12,980 nucleotides of DNA from an uncultured beta proteobacterium (GCA_903914985.1 CAIWRE010000298.1:1-12980), one strand, 5' to 3'. Positions 1-7,164 are shown, counted from the first letter of the stretch. Made by a program: numbers and translations. The notes: a model not told the origin generated them from the sequence alone.

Positions 1-1218
1 CTGGTTCCCGGTATGCCGCACCTGGTCTTTATTGTGTTGTCGGCCGGTGCTGCCGCTCTGGGCTTTATGGTGCTGCGCCGCTCCGCAGCGGCAGGCGACT
101 CGCCCGAGCAACTGGCTGCGGCCGCCGCCGCCATGCCCGAGCAGCCCAAAGAACTGGGTTGGGAAGACCTCGACCAGGTGGATCTGGTGGGTCTGGAAAT
201 CGGCTACGGTTTGATTCCCCTGGTGAATGCCGAGACCGGCGGTCAGCTGATGACCCGTGTCAAAGGCGTTCGTAAGAAGCTCTCGGCCGAATTGGGCTTT
301 TTGATTCAGCCGGTGCGCATTCGCGACGCACTGAGCATCGACCCCGACAGCTACCACATCGTGCTCAAAGGCGTGATCCGTGGCCGGGGCAAAGTCAAAG
401 TCGGCCGCGACATGGCGATCAACCCCGGCCAGGTCTACGGCCCGCTGGAAGGTACGCCCACCACCGAGCCAGCCTTTGGCCTGGATGCCGTCTGGATTGA
501 ACCCTCGCAGCGAGACCACGCGCGGGCCCTGGGCTACACCGTGGTGGATTCCGCCACTGCGGTGGCCACCCACCTCAATAAAGTGCTGCGCGACAACGCG
601 TCTGACCTGCTCAGCCACGACGAAGTGCAGCAATTGCTGGACAAATTGACCGCCCGCTCGCCCAAGCTGGTGGAGGATCTGGTGCCTTCCAAACTGTCGC
701 TGGGCGTTCTCACCCGTACCTTGCAAAGTTTGTTGGGAGATGGCGTGTCCATCCGGGACATGCGCACCATCGTCGAGACCTTGTCCGAAGTCAGCAGCCG
801 TACCCAGGACCCTGAACAACTCACCTCGCTGGTACGCCCCCGCCTGGGCCGCATGATTGTGCAAGGCCTGGTCGACGACAAAGACACCCTGTCGGTGATG
901 ACGCTGGACCCCGGTCTGGAGCAATTGCTGCACAACGTGCTGCAACAACAAGGCCAGGGCCAGAACATGGTGATCGAACCCGGCCTCGCCGAGCGCCTGT
1001 TCAGTGCGCTGCGCGACGGTGCCAAAGCGGTTGAGGACGACGGCCACAGCGCCGTGCTGGTGGTGTCGCCTGCCATCCGCCCCTGGTTGTCCAAGTCGGT
1101 CCGCCACCGCGTGAGCGAACTCGTCATCCTGTCCTACAGCGAGATTCCGGACGACCAATCGGTCAAAGTGATTCACACCGTGCACGCCGAGACCAACCCC
1201 GCTGAGGTGCGCCGCTAA
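1..1218 (+). CDS. flhA: Flagellar export gate protein FlhA, C-terminal part (5' end outside window)
   Basis: FlhA is the large subunit of the flagellar type III export gate in the inner membrane; its cytoplasmic domain docks chaperone-substrate complexes. The frame is open from base 1, so the gene enters from the left; about 405 residues are visible of a family length near 690-700. The first ~27 residues (LVPGMPHLVFIVLS...) look like the last membrane helix. The rest is the cytoplasmic domain, with family stretches such as GLEIGYGLIPLV, VRKKLSAELGFLIQPVRIRD, PAFGLDAVWIE, VVDSATAVATHLN, LLDKLTARSPKLVEDLVP, VSIRDMRTIVETLSE and LEPGL-type EPGLAERL. It resembles E. coli FlhA over its whole visible length. 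The stop is TAA at 1216-1218. flhF follows after 58 bases on the same strand, the usual flhA-flhF order. The ATG at 13 is internal, not the start. Confidence 0.97.
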   Translation: MVPGMPHLVFIVLSAGAAALGFMVLRRSAAAGDSPEQLAAAAAAMPEQPKELGWEDLDQVDLVGLEIGYGLIPLVNAETGGQLMTRVKGVRKKLSAELGFLIQPVRIRDALSIDPDSYHIVLKGVIRGRGKVKVGRDMAINPGQVYGPLEGTPTTEPAFGLDAVWIEPSQRDHARALGYTVVDSATAVATHLNKVLRDNASDLLSHDEVQQLLDKLTARSPKLVEDLVPSKLSLGVLTRTLQSLLGDGVSIRDMRTIVETLSEVSSRTQDPEQLTSLVRPRLGRMIVQGLVDDKDTLSVMTLDPGLEQLLHNVLQQQGQGQNMVIEPGLAERLFSALRDGAKAVEDDGHSAVLVVSPAIRPWLSKSVRHRVSELVILSYSEIPDDQSVKVIHTVHAETNPAEVRR

Positions 1219-1276
1219 GGCCCCGCAGCCCCTGTGACGCCTGAATTCAAGCCCCAATAAATAAAGCAAGACTGCC

Positions 1277-2569
1277 ATGGAACTCAAACGCATCCTCGCT
1301 CACGACACCAAGACCGCCACCGAGCGCGCCATGGCCATGTACGGTCGCAACGTGCTGGTGATCTCCAACCACACCGTGGGCGGTCAGACTGAGCTGGTGG
1401 TGGCCCTGGACATCGATGAGCAGAGTTTGGAGTCCACCGTGCCCACCAGTGTGCAAGCGACGCCTGTGATGGCGCCGCCACAGGCGACCGTGGCGTTTGC
1501 CCAGCACCTGGCGCAAGCCCAGGGGAGCGGCAAGGAACGTCCAGGCATCCGCAAGGAACCCGCATTGACCAAAGTAGACGACGAGCGCGACTACCTGCGC
1601 AGCCGCGAAATCATGGACCTGATCCGGGACGAATTGGCCAGTTTGCGACGCGAGATCAGCCTGAGTCAGAAAACTACGGGCTGGCAGGCCAGCTTGAACT
1701 TGTCGGCCGAGGTGGAAGACCTGATGACCTCGTTCACGCATGCCGGCATGCCCACCGGGCTGCGCACATTGCTGCTTGACACAGTCAAAGACATGCGCGA
1801 CGAGCATGAAGCGCTTGCCGCGGTACGCAACCAGCTCGAAGACATCGCCAACCGACCCAACGTTGCCGTTCCCCAGACCGGCGTGCACCTGATTGCAGGC
1901 CCCTCCGGCTCCGGTAAAACCATGATGGTCATGCGCCTGGCCAACCAGGCCGCAGCCCGCATCGGCGCCGATAAGGTGGCTATCGTGAGTTACCAGGATG
2001 AGCGCGTAGGCGCTTGGGCACACACCCAGGTCCTGGCCGCACAGGCAGGCGTGGAGTGCTTTCGCGCCGATTCCCCGGTCGCTTTGGTGGCGGTTCTCAA
2101 CCGCCTGAGCGCCCGCACGCTGGTGTTGATTGACAGCGGGGGCAGTCAAATGGCCGCCCGTGTGACCGAAGTGCAGACCGCCTGCCCCGCCTGCGAAACC
2201 CACGCGGTGCTTGCGGCTGACGCCTCGTCGGCCACCCTGCGCCGCGTGCTGCGAAGCTCCGGCATCCGCTGGAACAGCCTGATGGTGAGCAAGCTGGACG
2301 AGTCGGTGCAGCCCTGGCCTCTGGTGGAATTTCTCTGCGATAATTTTCTGTCGCTTTCAGCCGCCAGCGACGGTGCCTCCCTTCAGGCGCTCAGAACGGA
2401 CCTCAGCACCAGTGCTTTGGTTGAAATGGCGGTGGCCCAACTCTCACGTGGCACTGAAACGATAGCCCCGATTCAGGTGGCAAAACCCATGCCGATCAAA
2501 TTGCAGCCCCCAACACCCCGGCTTTCCGCGCCGGTCAGCCCGCGGGGCATGCGCGGGCCGTTCAATTGA
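1277..2569 (+). CDS. flhF: Flagellar biosynthesis SRP-type GTPase FlhF
   Basis: FlhF is a signal-recognition-particle-type GTPase that helps place the flagellum, often at the cell pole. The 430-residue product starts with the family N-terminus (MELKRILAHDTKTATERAMAMYG...VLVISN). A charged, less conserved linker follows to about residue 195, then the NG domain. The P-loop is GPSGSGKT (208-215). The G2 region is DERVGAW (241-247), G3 is DSGGS (286-290) where SRP GTPases usually have DTAG or DTVG, and G4 is SKLDE (338-342) where TKLDE is usual. The key D286, G289 and D341 are kept, so nucleotide binding is likely, but the set is divergent. A CPAC pair sits at 303-306. The start is the ATG at 1277; the Shine-Dalgarno signal is weak. 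It lies between flhA and the MinD-like gene, which supports the assignment. Confidence 0.93.
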   Translation: MELKRILAHDTKTATERAMAMYGRNVLVISNHTVGGQTELVVALDIDEQSLESTVPTSVQATPVMAPPQATVAFAQHLAQAQGSGKERPGIRKEPALTKVDDERDYLRSREIMDLIRDELASLRREISLSQKTTGWQASLNLSAEVEDLMTSFTHAGMPTGLRTLLLDTVKDMRDEHEALAAVRNQLEDIANRPNVAVPQTGVHLIAGPSGSGKTMMVMRLANQAAARIGADKVAIVSYQDERVGAWAHTQVLAAQAGVECFRADSPVALVAVLNRLSARTLVLIDSGGSQMAARVTEVQTACPACETHAVLAADASSATLRRVLRSSGIRWNSLMVSKLDESVQPWPLVEFLCDNFLSLSAASDGASLQALRTDLSTSALVEMAVAQLSRGTETIAPIQVAKPMPIKLQPPTPRLSAPVSPRGMRGPFN

Positions 2570-2589
2570 ATAACCAGCACCAGCACAAC

Positions 2590-3408
2590 ATGAAAAAGTC
2601 AGTTCGTACCGAGGTCATCGGCGTTGCCAGTGGCAAAGGCGGTGTCGGTAAAACCACCGTGGCCGTCAATTTGGCGATTGCATTGAGCCAGCAGGGCCAC
2701 CGTGTGATGCTGTTTGACGCGGACTTGGGCCTGGCCAATTCGCAAATTGCGCTCGGCTGTGCCTGCCCGTTCAACCTGAGCCACTTCATGAGTGGTCAAA
2801 AAACGCTGCAAGAGATCACCGTGACCTCGCGCCATGGCGTCATGCTGGTGCCCGGAGCCTCCGGTGTGAAGGAGTTGGCAGCGCTGACGCGGGTCCAGGC
2901 CTCACGCATCGTTCAAGCCTTCAGCGCCTTGGAAGACGAGATTGATTACCTGATCGTCGATATGGCCGCCGGCATTTCACCGTCCGTGCTGGCCTTTATG
3001 GGTGCCTGCCAGCGCCGCTTTATCGTGGTGCGCGACGACCCTTCGTCGATTGCCGACGCCTATGGCACGATCAAAGTACTGATCCAGGACTACGACCTGA
3101 ACGAAATTTACGTCATACCCAACGCGGTGGGCAGCCAGGCCGACGGCCAGAACCTGTTTCGCCGCATCAACCAGGTGTGCGCGCAGTTCCTGAACTTCAC
3201 CACCCACTACCTCGGTTCGATTGAACACGACGACATGGTGTTGGCTGCGCACAAAAAGTTTGAACCTGTGATGGAGTTTGCCCCGCGCAGCAACGGAGCA
3301 CGCGATTTCAAACGTCTGGCCAAGGCGGTCACCCAAATGGCACCGATTGCCAATTTCTCCGGTGGCATGCAGTTTTTCGTGGAACGCCTGGTGCGCCACC
3401 AGGCCTGA
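2590..3408 (+). CDS. flhG: MinD/ParA-family ATPase FlhG (FleN/YlxH type)
   Basis: This is a MinD-like ATPase that limits flagellar number and works with FlhF. The protein is 272 residues from the ATG at 2590. It has the deviant Walker A KGGVGKTT (16-23), the MinD-type DADLGLAN (43-50) and a Walker B LIVDMAAG (121-128), where DTAAG is usual. The C-terminus, MQFFVERLVRHQA, could form an amphipathic membrane-binding helix as in MinD; this is inference. The N-terminus lacks the DQAxxLR element by which many FlhG proteins stimulate FlhF. An alternative TTG start at 2566 overlaps the flhF stop and would add eight residues (MNNQHQHN), still without DQAxxLR. No strong ribosome site favours either start. 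Position between flhF and fliA is typical. MinD itself is unlikely, as minC and minE are absent. Confidence 0.9.
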   Translation: MKKSVRTEVIGVASGKGGVGKTTVAVNLAIALSQQGHRVMLFDADLGLANSQIALGCACPFNLSHFMSGQKTLQEITVTSRHGVMLVPGASGVKELAALTRVQASRIVQAFSALEDEIDYLIVDMAAGISPSVLAFMGACQRRFIVVRDDPSSIADAYGTIKVLIQDYDLNEIYVIPNAVGSQADGQNLFRRINQVCAQFLNFTTHYLGSIEHDDMVLAAHKKFEPVMEFAPRSNGARDFKRLAKAVTQMAPIANFSGGMQFFVERLVRHQA

Positions 3409-3415
3409 GTTTTCA

Positions 3416-4168
3416 ATGGTTGCTTCCACCCGCCTCTACGAGGACGCCCACGACAACAGCGAAGCGCTGGTGTTGGCGCACCTCGGCCTGGTTAAACGGG
3501 TGGCCTTGCATCTGAAGGTCCGCATCCCGCCGTTTATGGAGCTCGACGAGCTGATTCAGGTCGGCATGATCGGATTGCTGGAGGCCGCACGCGCCTTCAA
3601 CCCGACCAAGGGTATTGAATTTGAGAGCTTTGCTTTGAGCCGTGTGCGTGGGGCAATTTTGGATGAGGTGCGGCAGTTGTCGTATCTGCCACGCTCGGCC
3701 GTGGCCTTCAACAAGTCAGAAAATGAGGCCACCAACGCCTTGGCCAGTGAGCTCGGCCGCGCACCGACCCAGGCCGAACTGGCGGACCACATGGGCGATG
3801 ACCTGGAGCTTTTCCAAAAACGCCGGGGCAATGCCAAGCGCTTTGAGACGCTGTCGATGGAAGTGATGACGGACGAGGTGATGGGCATGGCCGATGAACG
3901 CGCGCGCCAGCCGGATGCCATCGTCGAGCACGAACAGTTCATGGGCGCAGTCACCGACGCCATTGCCGAGCTGCCCGAGCGCGACCAACTGCTCATGTCT
4001 TTGTATTACGTAGAAGAGCTCAACCTCAAGGAAATCGGCGAAATTCTGGGTGTTACCGAGTCGCGCATCAGCCAGTTGCTGACGGCTGTGGTGAAAAAAC
4101 TACGGACTTCGCTGAAAATTGAAGTCGCCGACAAACCAGCCTCTGCCAAGGCGCGTCGCAATGCTTGA
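3416..4168 (+). CDS. fliA: Flagellar sigma factor FliA (sigma-28)
   Basis: FliA directs RNA polymerase to late flagellar promoters (flagellin, chemotaxis, stator) and is held by the anti-sigma factor FlgM until the hook is complete. The 250-residue product is close to the family's usual 240 or so. Region 2 spans about 21-95, including HLGLVKRVALHLKVRIPPFM, DELIQVGMIGLLEAARAF and FALSRVRGAILDEVRQL. Region 3 is about 96-150. Region 4 is about 180-232, with LPERDQLLMSLYYVEELN and a helix-turn-helix at LKEIGEILGVTESRISQL (204-221). The frame is open further upstream, but that part overlaps flhG in another frame. The ATG at 3416 lies 7 bases after the flhG stop and matches the family N-terminus, so I chose it. 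Tight spacing argues for cotranscription with flhF-flhG. A sigma-28-type promoter lies 20 bases after its stop. Confidence 0.96.
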   Translation: MVASTRLYEDAHDNSEALVLAHLGLVKRVALHLKVRIPPFMELDELIQVGMIGLLEAARAFNPTKGIEFESFALSRVRGAILDEVRQLSYLPRSAVAFNKSENEATNALASELGRAPTQAELADHMGDDLELFQKRRGNAKRFETLSMEVMTDEVMGMADERARQPDAIVEHEQFMGAVTDAIAELPERDQLLMSLYYVEELNLKEIGEILGVTESRISQLLTAVVKKLRTSLKIEVADKPASAKARRNA

Positions 4169-4188
4169 TTTACACGCAGCGCCCGCCC

Positions 4189-4215
4189 TCAAGTTTTTTC
4201 CGGCCGGACCGATAC
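4189..4215 (+). promoter_or_regulatory. Sigma-28 (FliA) dependent promoter for fliS
   Basis: A -35 element TCAAGTTT (4189-4196) and a -10 element ACCGATAC (4208-4215) are separated by exactly 11 bases. The enterobacterial sigma-28 consensus is TAAAGTTT, 11 bases, GCCGATAA, so 7 of 8 and 6 of 8 bases match, with the core CGAT intact. It lies between the fliA stop and the fliS start, about 35 bases before the ATG. The promoter would put fliS, and possibly motAB, directly under FliA. The site was found by eye; no transcript data are available. Confidence 0.75.
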
Positions 4216-4237
4216 CTAATGGGTACGCAAACCCAGT

Positions 4238-4242
4238 AGGAG
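4238..4242 (+). promoter_or_regulatory. Ribosome binding site of fliS
   Basis: AGGAG lies 8 bases before the ATG at 4251. It is the strongest Shine-Dalgarno match in the flagellar part of the window and fixes the fliS start at 4251, rather than at an upstream in-frame start that would overlap fliA or at the ATG at 4272. Confidence 0.8.
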
Positions 4243-4250
4243 AAACCGAC

Positions 4251-4667
4251 ATGCGACTTCAGTTCAAAGCCATGGAATCTTATGGCGCAGACAACCTGGC
4301 ATCCCAAGCCTCGGTGGCCAACAACGTGGCCCTGATCCAGATGCTGTTTGACGGTCTGACTGACACGCTGATGGCTGCACAAGGCCACTTGGCCCATGGA
4401 GCGATTCAGGAAAAAGGCAAATGCATTGCCCGCGCCAGCCGCATCGTGGTGGGCTTGAAGGGTTCGCTCGATTTCGCCAAAGGCGGCGAACTGGCACAAA
4501 ACTTGAATGATCTTTACGACTACGTCTCACGCCGTCTGATTTTCGCCAATGCGCACAATGACATGGCCGCATTGCAGGAAGTCCACGGTTTGATGAGTGA
4601 AATTCGCAGTGCATGGCAGGAAGTGCCGGCGCTCCTGCCCAGCCAGGCAGGCGGCCAGTACCACTAG
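4251..4667 (+). CDS. fliS: Flagellar export chaperone FliS
   Basis: FliS binds the C-terminal end of flagellin in the cytoplasm, stops it polymerising early and delivers it to FlhA. The product is 138 residues, near the family's 125-140. Family marks are an early tyrosine (Y11), LIQMLFDGLTDTLMAAQ (29-45), a central helix with the glycine at GLKGSLDF, GGELAQNLNDLYDYVSRRL (78-96) and the closing helix EVHGLMSEIRSAWQEV (110-125). The start is fixed by a good ribosome site. fliS usually sits beside fliC and fliD; here it lies alone between fliA and motA behind a sigma-28 promoter. It could be a second fliS copy if another accompanies flagellin elsewhere in the genome, which cannot be seen here. 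The fold assignment is strong; the exact client is inferred. Confidence 0.88.
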   Translation: MRLQFKAMESYGADNLASQASVANNVALIQMLFDGLTDTLMAAQGHLAHGAIQEKGKCIARASRIVVGLKGSLDFAKGGELAQNLNDLYDYVSRRLIFANAHNDMAALQEVHGLMSEIRSAWQEVPALLPSQAGGQYH

Positions 4668-4721
4668 CGTATCGCTGGAAGGTTTTTTGTGTGCCCGCCC
4701 TGCAGGGGCGGTATTGACCAA

Positions 4722-4762
4722 GTGGACCACCCCTGGTAGCAGGGCGTCCACTGTCCTTTTTT
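4722..4762 (+). terminator. Candidate intrinsic terminator or attenuator before motA
   Basis: An outer stem GTGGAC (4722-4727) pairs with GTCCAC (4746-4751). An inner stem CCCTG (4731-4735) pairs with CAGGG (4740-4744) around the loop GTAG, with a 3-to-1 base bulge between the stems. Six T residues follow at 4757-4762, after five intervening bases (TGTCC). The gap between stem and T run is longer than in a textbook terminator, so strength is uncertain. It ends only 10 bases before the motA ATG, so it may end the fliS transcript or attenuate motAB. Confidence 0.5.
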
Positions 4763-4772
4763 GGGAACCACT

Positions 4773-5636
4773 ATGTTTGGCATCATTGGTATCGTGTTTT
4801 TGAATGTCTGCGTGTTCGGCAGCTTTCTGGTCGGCGGCGGCAACCTGGCCCCGTTCGTTCACGCGGCACCGATTGAGGGCTGGTGTATTTTGGGTTCGGC
4901 CATTGGCGGCATGCTGATTGGTAACAGCCCTGATGTGGTCAAGGCCGTGATGGCAGGCATTGGGCGCTGCTTCAAGGGCTCCAAGTACCACAAAGACGAC
5001 TACCTCAACACCATTTTCTGCGTCTCCAAGGTCATGAAGACCCTCAAGGCCGAGGGTGCGGTGGCGCTTGAAGCCCATATTGAGACCCCTGAATCCAGTG
5101 CCATCTTCAGCGAATACCCCAAGCTCCTGGCAGACCACGCTTTGCTGCACTTGATCACCGACACCGTGCGCCTGATGGTGGTCTCGCAAGGCACGCTCAG
5201 CCCCATGGCGGTGGAAGAAGTGATGGACAGTGCCATCAAAACCCACCACCACGATGAACTCAAGGCGTCTGATGCCATCGGCACCCTGGCAGGCGCCTTG
5301 CCGGCGCTGGGGATTGTGTCCTGCGTGATGGGTGTGGTGAAGACCATGGACGCGATTGACCAACCCCCTGCCATTCTGGGTGGCCTGGTGGGTGCGGCCC
5401 TGGTGGGAACGTTTATCGGGGTGTTCTTGGCCTACGGCTTTTTTGAGCCCTTTGCCAAGCGTCTGGCGCAAATCATTGAAGACGAGGCCTGCATGTACGG
5501 TGTCGTCAAGCAAATCATCATTGGCACCATGCATGGCCATCCCATGCCTCTGATTTTGGAGGCCGCGCGCGTGTGCATCAGCCACCACAACCAACCCAGC
5601 TTCGCAGAAGTGTTCGACGGTTTGCGAGGTAAATAA
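4773..5636 (+). CDS. motA: Flagellar motor stator protein MotA
   Basis: MotA is the membrane subunit that with MotB forms the proton-driven stator and pushes on FliG. The 287-residue product matches E. coli MotA in length and pattern. Helices lie at about 2-21, 34-51, 170-193 and 203-225, and the large cytoplasmic loop at about 55-165. By alignment from memory, the FliG-contacting E. coli R90 and E98 correspond to K92 (conservative change) and E100 (kept). The functional prolines P173 and P222 correspond to P177 (ALPAL) and P226 (FEPF). IFSEYPKLLADHALL and GVVKTMDAIDQPPAILG are typical family stretches. The ATG at 4773 gives the family N-terminus; an in-frame TTG at 4761 falls inside the T run and is less likely. 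motB starts 2 bases after the stop, so the two are translationally coupled. Confidence 0.96.
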   Translation: MFGIIGIVFLNVCVFGSFLVGGGNLAPFVHAAPIEGWCILGSAIGGMLIGNSPDVVKAVMAGIGRCFKGSKYHKDDYLNTIFCVSKVMKTLKAEGAVALEAHIETPESSAIFSEYPKLLADHALLHLITDTVRLMVVSQGTLSPMAVEEVMDSAIKTHHHDELKASDAIGTLAGALPALGIVSCVMGVVKTMDAIDQPPAILGGLVGAALVGTFIGVFLAYGFFEPFAKRLAQIIEDEACMYGVVKQIIIGTMHGHPMPLILEAARVCISHHNQPSFAEVFDGLRGK

Positions 5637-5638
5637 GC

Positions 5639-6664
5639 ATGGCCACCGAGGCGGCACCCGCCAGCGACGAAGAAAAACTGGCAGCCGAAGCCGCCGCCGC
5701 TGCTGCAGCCGGCGGGGAGGCGCCTGCCGAAGACGTCGAAGCGCCACCCGCCGAAGAGGCCCTGGCGCCCATCATCGTCAAAAAGATCGCGGCCGGCCAC
5801 GGTGGGGCGCACGGTGGCGCCTGGAAAATCGCGCTGGCCGACATGATGACCGCCATGATGGCCTTCTTCTTGTTGATGTGGATTTTGGGTGCGACCAACG
5901 ATTCGCAGCGCAAAAGCGTGGCCGACTATTTCAAACCAGCGTCGCAGAGCCAGATCACCATGGGTGCTTTGGCCGGTTCCAACGGCATTCTGGGCGGACG
6001 CTCCATCATTGACCCGGACGGCTTTCCCTACACGGCCAAGCAGACTGCGCCCATGGAACGCCTGACACCGCGCTCCGAGGGCGGCCCCACCGAGAACGAC
6101 CCCTCGCCCAACAGCGAGAACGCGCGCGAGAACGACGCCAAGAACCAAAACCAGACCGAAGGCCAAGGCGGTAGCCATTCCAAGGACAATGCCAGCTTTG
6201 ATCAGCTTGAAAAAGAGGTCAAAGAGCAGCTCCAAGCCAATCCGGCGCTGGAGCAGGTGAAAAACCAGGTGCAGTTTGTGCGCGACAAAGAAGGTTTGCG
6301 CATTGAGGTCATCGACAAGGCCGACTTTTCCATGTTCCCGCTTGGCACCACCAAGTTGCAACCTAAGGCGCAGGCACTGTTGGCTGAAATCGCCAAGTCC
6401 TTAGAGGCCATGCCCAATAAAATCAGTGTGCGTGGCCACACCGACAGCGTGGGCTTCGCCAACAAAGAGGGGCGCAACAACTGGTCCTTGTCGGCCGAGA
6501 GGGCTGAAACAACGCGCGCTACCTTGGAAAAAAATGGCATTGCACCGGCGCGGTTTGTGCAAATTGAAGGGGTTGCCGATACGGTGCCTTACAACTCCAA
6601 CGATCCCAAAGACCCGCGCAACCGGCGCATCAGTATCACTGTCAAGTTCAAAGAGGGCCAGTAA
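5639..6664 (+). CDS. motB: Flagellar motor stator protein MotB
   Basis: MotB forms the proton path of the stator and anchors it to peptidoglycan. The product has 341 residues. After an Ala/Glu/Pro-rich stretch (1-40) comes PIIVKKIAAGHGGAHGGAWK, then one membrane helix ALADMMTAMMAFFLLMWIL (66-83) with D68, the equivalent of the proton-binding D32 of E. coli. A periplasmic linker rich in Asn, Gln, Ser and Glu (about 145-185) leads to an OmpA-like peptidoglycan-binding domain (about 215-338) with VRGHTDSVGF, NNWSLSAERA and DPRNRRISI. The N-terminal cytoplasmic tail is about 36 residues longer than in E. coli. GAGG at 5626-5629 is a well-placed ribosome site inside the end of motA. MotB, rather than PomB or an OmpA porin, is supported by the motA neighbour and D68. 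Confidence 0.96.
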   Translation: MATEAAPASDEEKLAAEAAAAAAAGGEAPAEDVEAPPAEEALAPIIVKKIAAGHGGAHGGAWKIALADMMTAMMAFFLLMWILGATNDSQRKSVADYFKPASQSQITMGALAGSNGILGGRSIIDPDGFPYTAKQTAPMERLTPRSEGGPTENDPSPNSENARENDAKNQNQTEGQGGSHSKDNASFDQLEKEVKEQLQANPALEQVKNQVQFVRDKEGLRIEVIDKADFSMFPLGTTKLQPKAQALLAEIAKSLEAMPNKISVRGHTDSVGFANKEGRNNWSLSAERAETTRATLEKNGIAPARFVQIEGVADTVPYNSNDPKDPRNRRISITVKFKEGQ

Positions 6665-6674
6665 AGCCCCCGCG

Positions 6675-6686
6675 GCGACTAGTCGC
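6675..6686. repeat. Perfect 12-base palindrome between convergent genes
   Basis: GCGACTAGTCGC reads the same on both strands and covers the stop codon of the Sel1 gene, in the 14-base gap after motB and just beyond. It could fold into a short hairpin, but no T run follows on either strand, so it is not a standard terminator. It may be chance. Confidence 0.4.
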
Positions 6687-7164
6687 AGCCTTGAAACTCG
6701 CGCTTGATACAGGTTTGTGCCCAGCGGTTGGCCGTGGCGAACTCGGTGTCGCTGAGCTCCGCTTTCGACTTGGTCATTTCCTTCTCCGCTTTGGCGTTGC
6801 CGCTTTGGGCAGCGATCAAAAACCACATCACCGCCCGCTGGTGATCGCGCTTGAATCCCTGGCCATTGGCGTACATGCTGGCGAGCTTGAATTGCGCCTT
6901 GTTTTCACCTTGGGCTGCGGCCATCCGCAGCCACTGAATGGCCTGCGGGTAGTCCTGCGGAACGCCTTGCCCGAATGCATACATGATGCCCAAAAGGGAC
7001 TGTGCTTCGCGGTTGCCTGATTGGGCCACGCCTCGCCATTTGGCCGCCGCCGCGGCATAGTCTTTGCGCTGGTAGTCGGCGTAGCCATCTTCCCAGGGGC
7101 CGGCATGGGTGGCGAAGGCCAACATACTCAATGCTATTGCGGTGGCCAGGATCCGATAACGCAT
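6679..7164 (-). CDS. Small secreted Sel1-repeat (TPR-like) protein
   Basis: Sel1-like repeats are TPR-like helical pairs that usually mediate protein contacts; no specific role can be assigned here. The 161-residue product starts with a signal peptide (MRYRILATAIALSMLAFATHAG; probable cleavage after ATHA, about residue 21), so it is likely periplasmic. A degenerate first repeat spans about 28-50. Two good repeats follow: AQSLLGIMYAFGQGVPQDY through WLRMAAAQGE (about 54-87) and AQFKLASMYANGQGF through WFLIAAQSG (about 90-122). Two cysteines near the end (C152, C160) could form a disulfide. I chose the ATG at 7164 over an upstream TTG at 7182, because AGGAAG sits 6 bases before it and it gives a clean signal peptide. 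It is convergent with motB and divergent from lgt. Confidence 0.85.
   Translation of the reverse strand: MRYRILATAIALSMLAFATHAGPWEDGYADYQRKDYAAAAAKWRGVAQSGNREAQSLLGIMYAFGQGVPQDYPQAIQWLRMAAAQGENKAQFKLASMYANGQGFKRDHQRAVMWFLIAAQSGNAKAEKEMTKSKAELSDTEFATANRWAQTCIKREFQGCD

Noticed and set aside
1..1218. A novel defence, mobile or secretion system anywhere in the window
   Set aside because: Every sizeable gene belongs to a known family (flagellum, lipoprotein processing, signalling, stress, cbb3 oxidase); no integrase, transposase, repeats or base-composition break was seen.
1247..2203. Long - strand open frame opposite flhF (318 codons), rich in His, Gly and Gln
   Set aside because: Shadow of the high-GC coding strand; no recognisable protein and no ribosome site. 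flhF on the + strand is clear.
4492..4506. TGGCAC, five bases, TTGAA inside fliS, resembling a sigma-54 promoter for motAB
   Set aside because: The essential GC of the -12 element is GA here, and the site lies inside a coding region.
4695..4711. CCGCCC ... GGGCGG hairpin between fliS and motA
   Set aside because: No T run follows it on the + strand. The T run at 4683-4688 precedes it, and on the - strand the downstream run is A. The second hairpin (4722-4751) fits a terminator better.
4714..4742. TTGACC as a sigma-70 -35 element for motA
   Set aside because: No acceptable -10 at 16-18 bases, and it overlaps the hairpin stem.
4527..6361. Long - strand open frames opposite motA and motB
   Set aside because: Compositional shadows of motAB; residues are Arg/His/Gly-rich without family resemblance.
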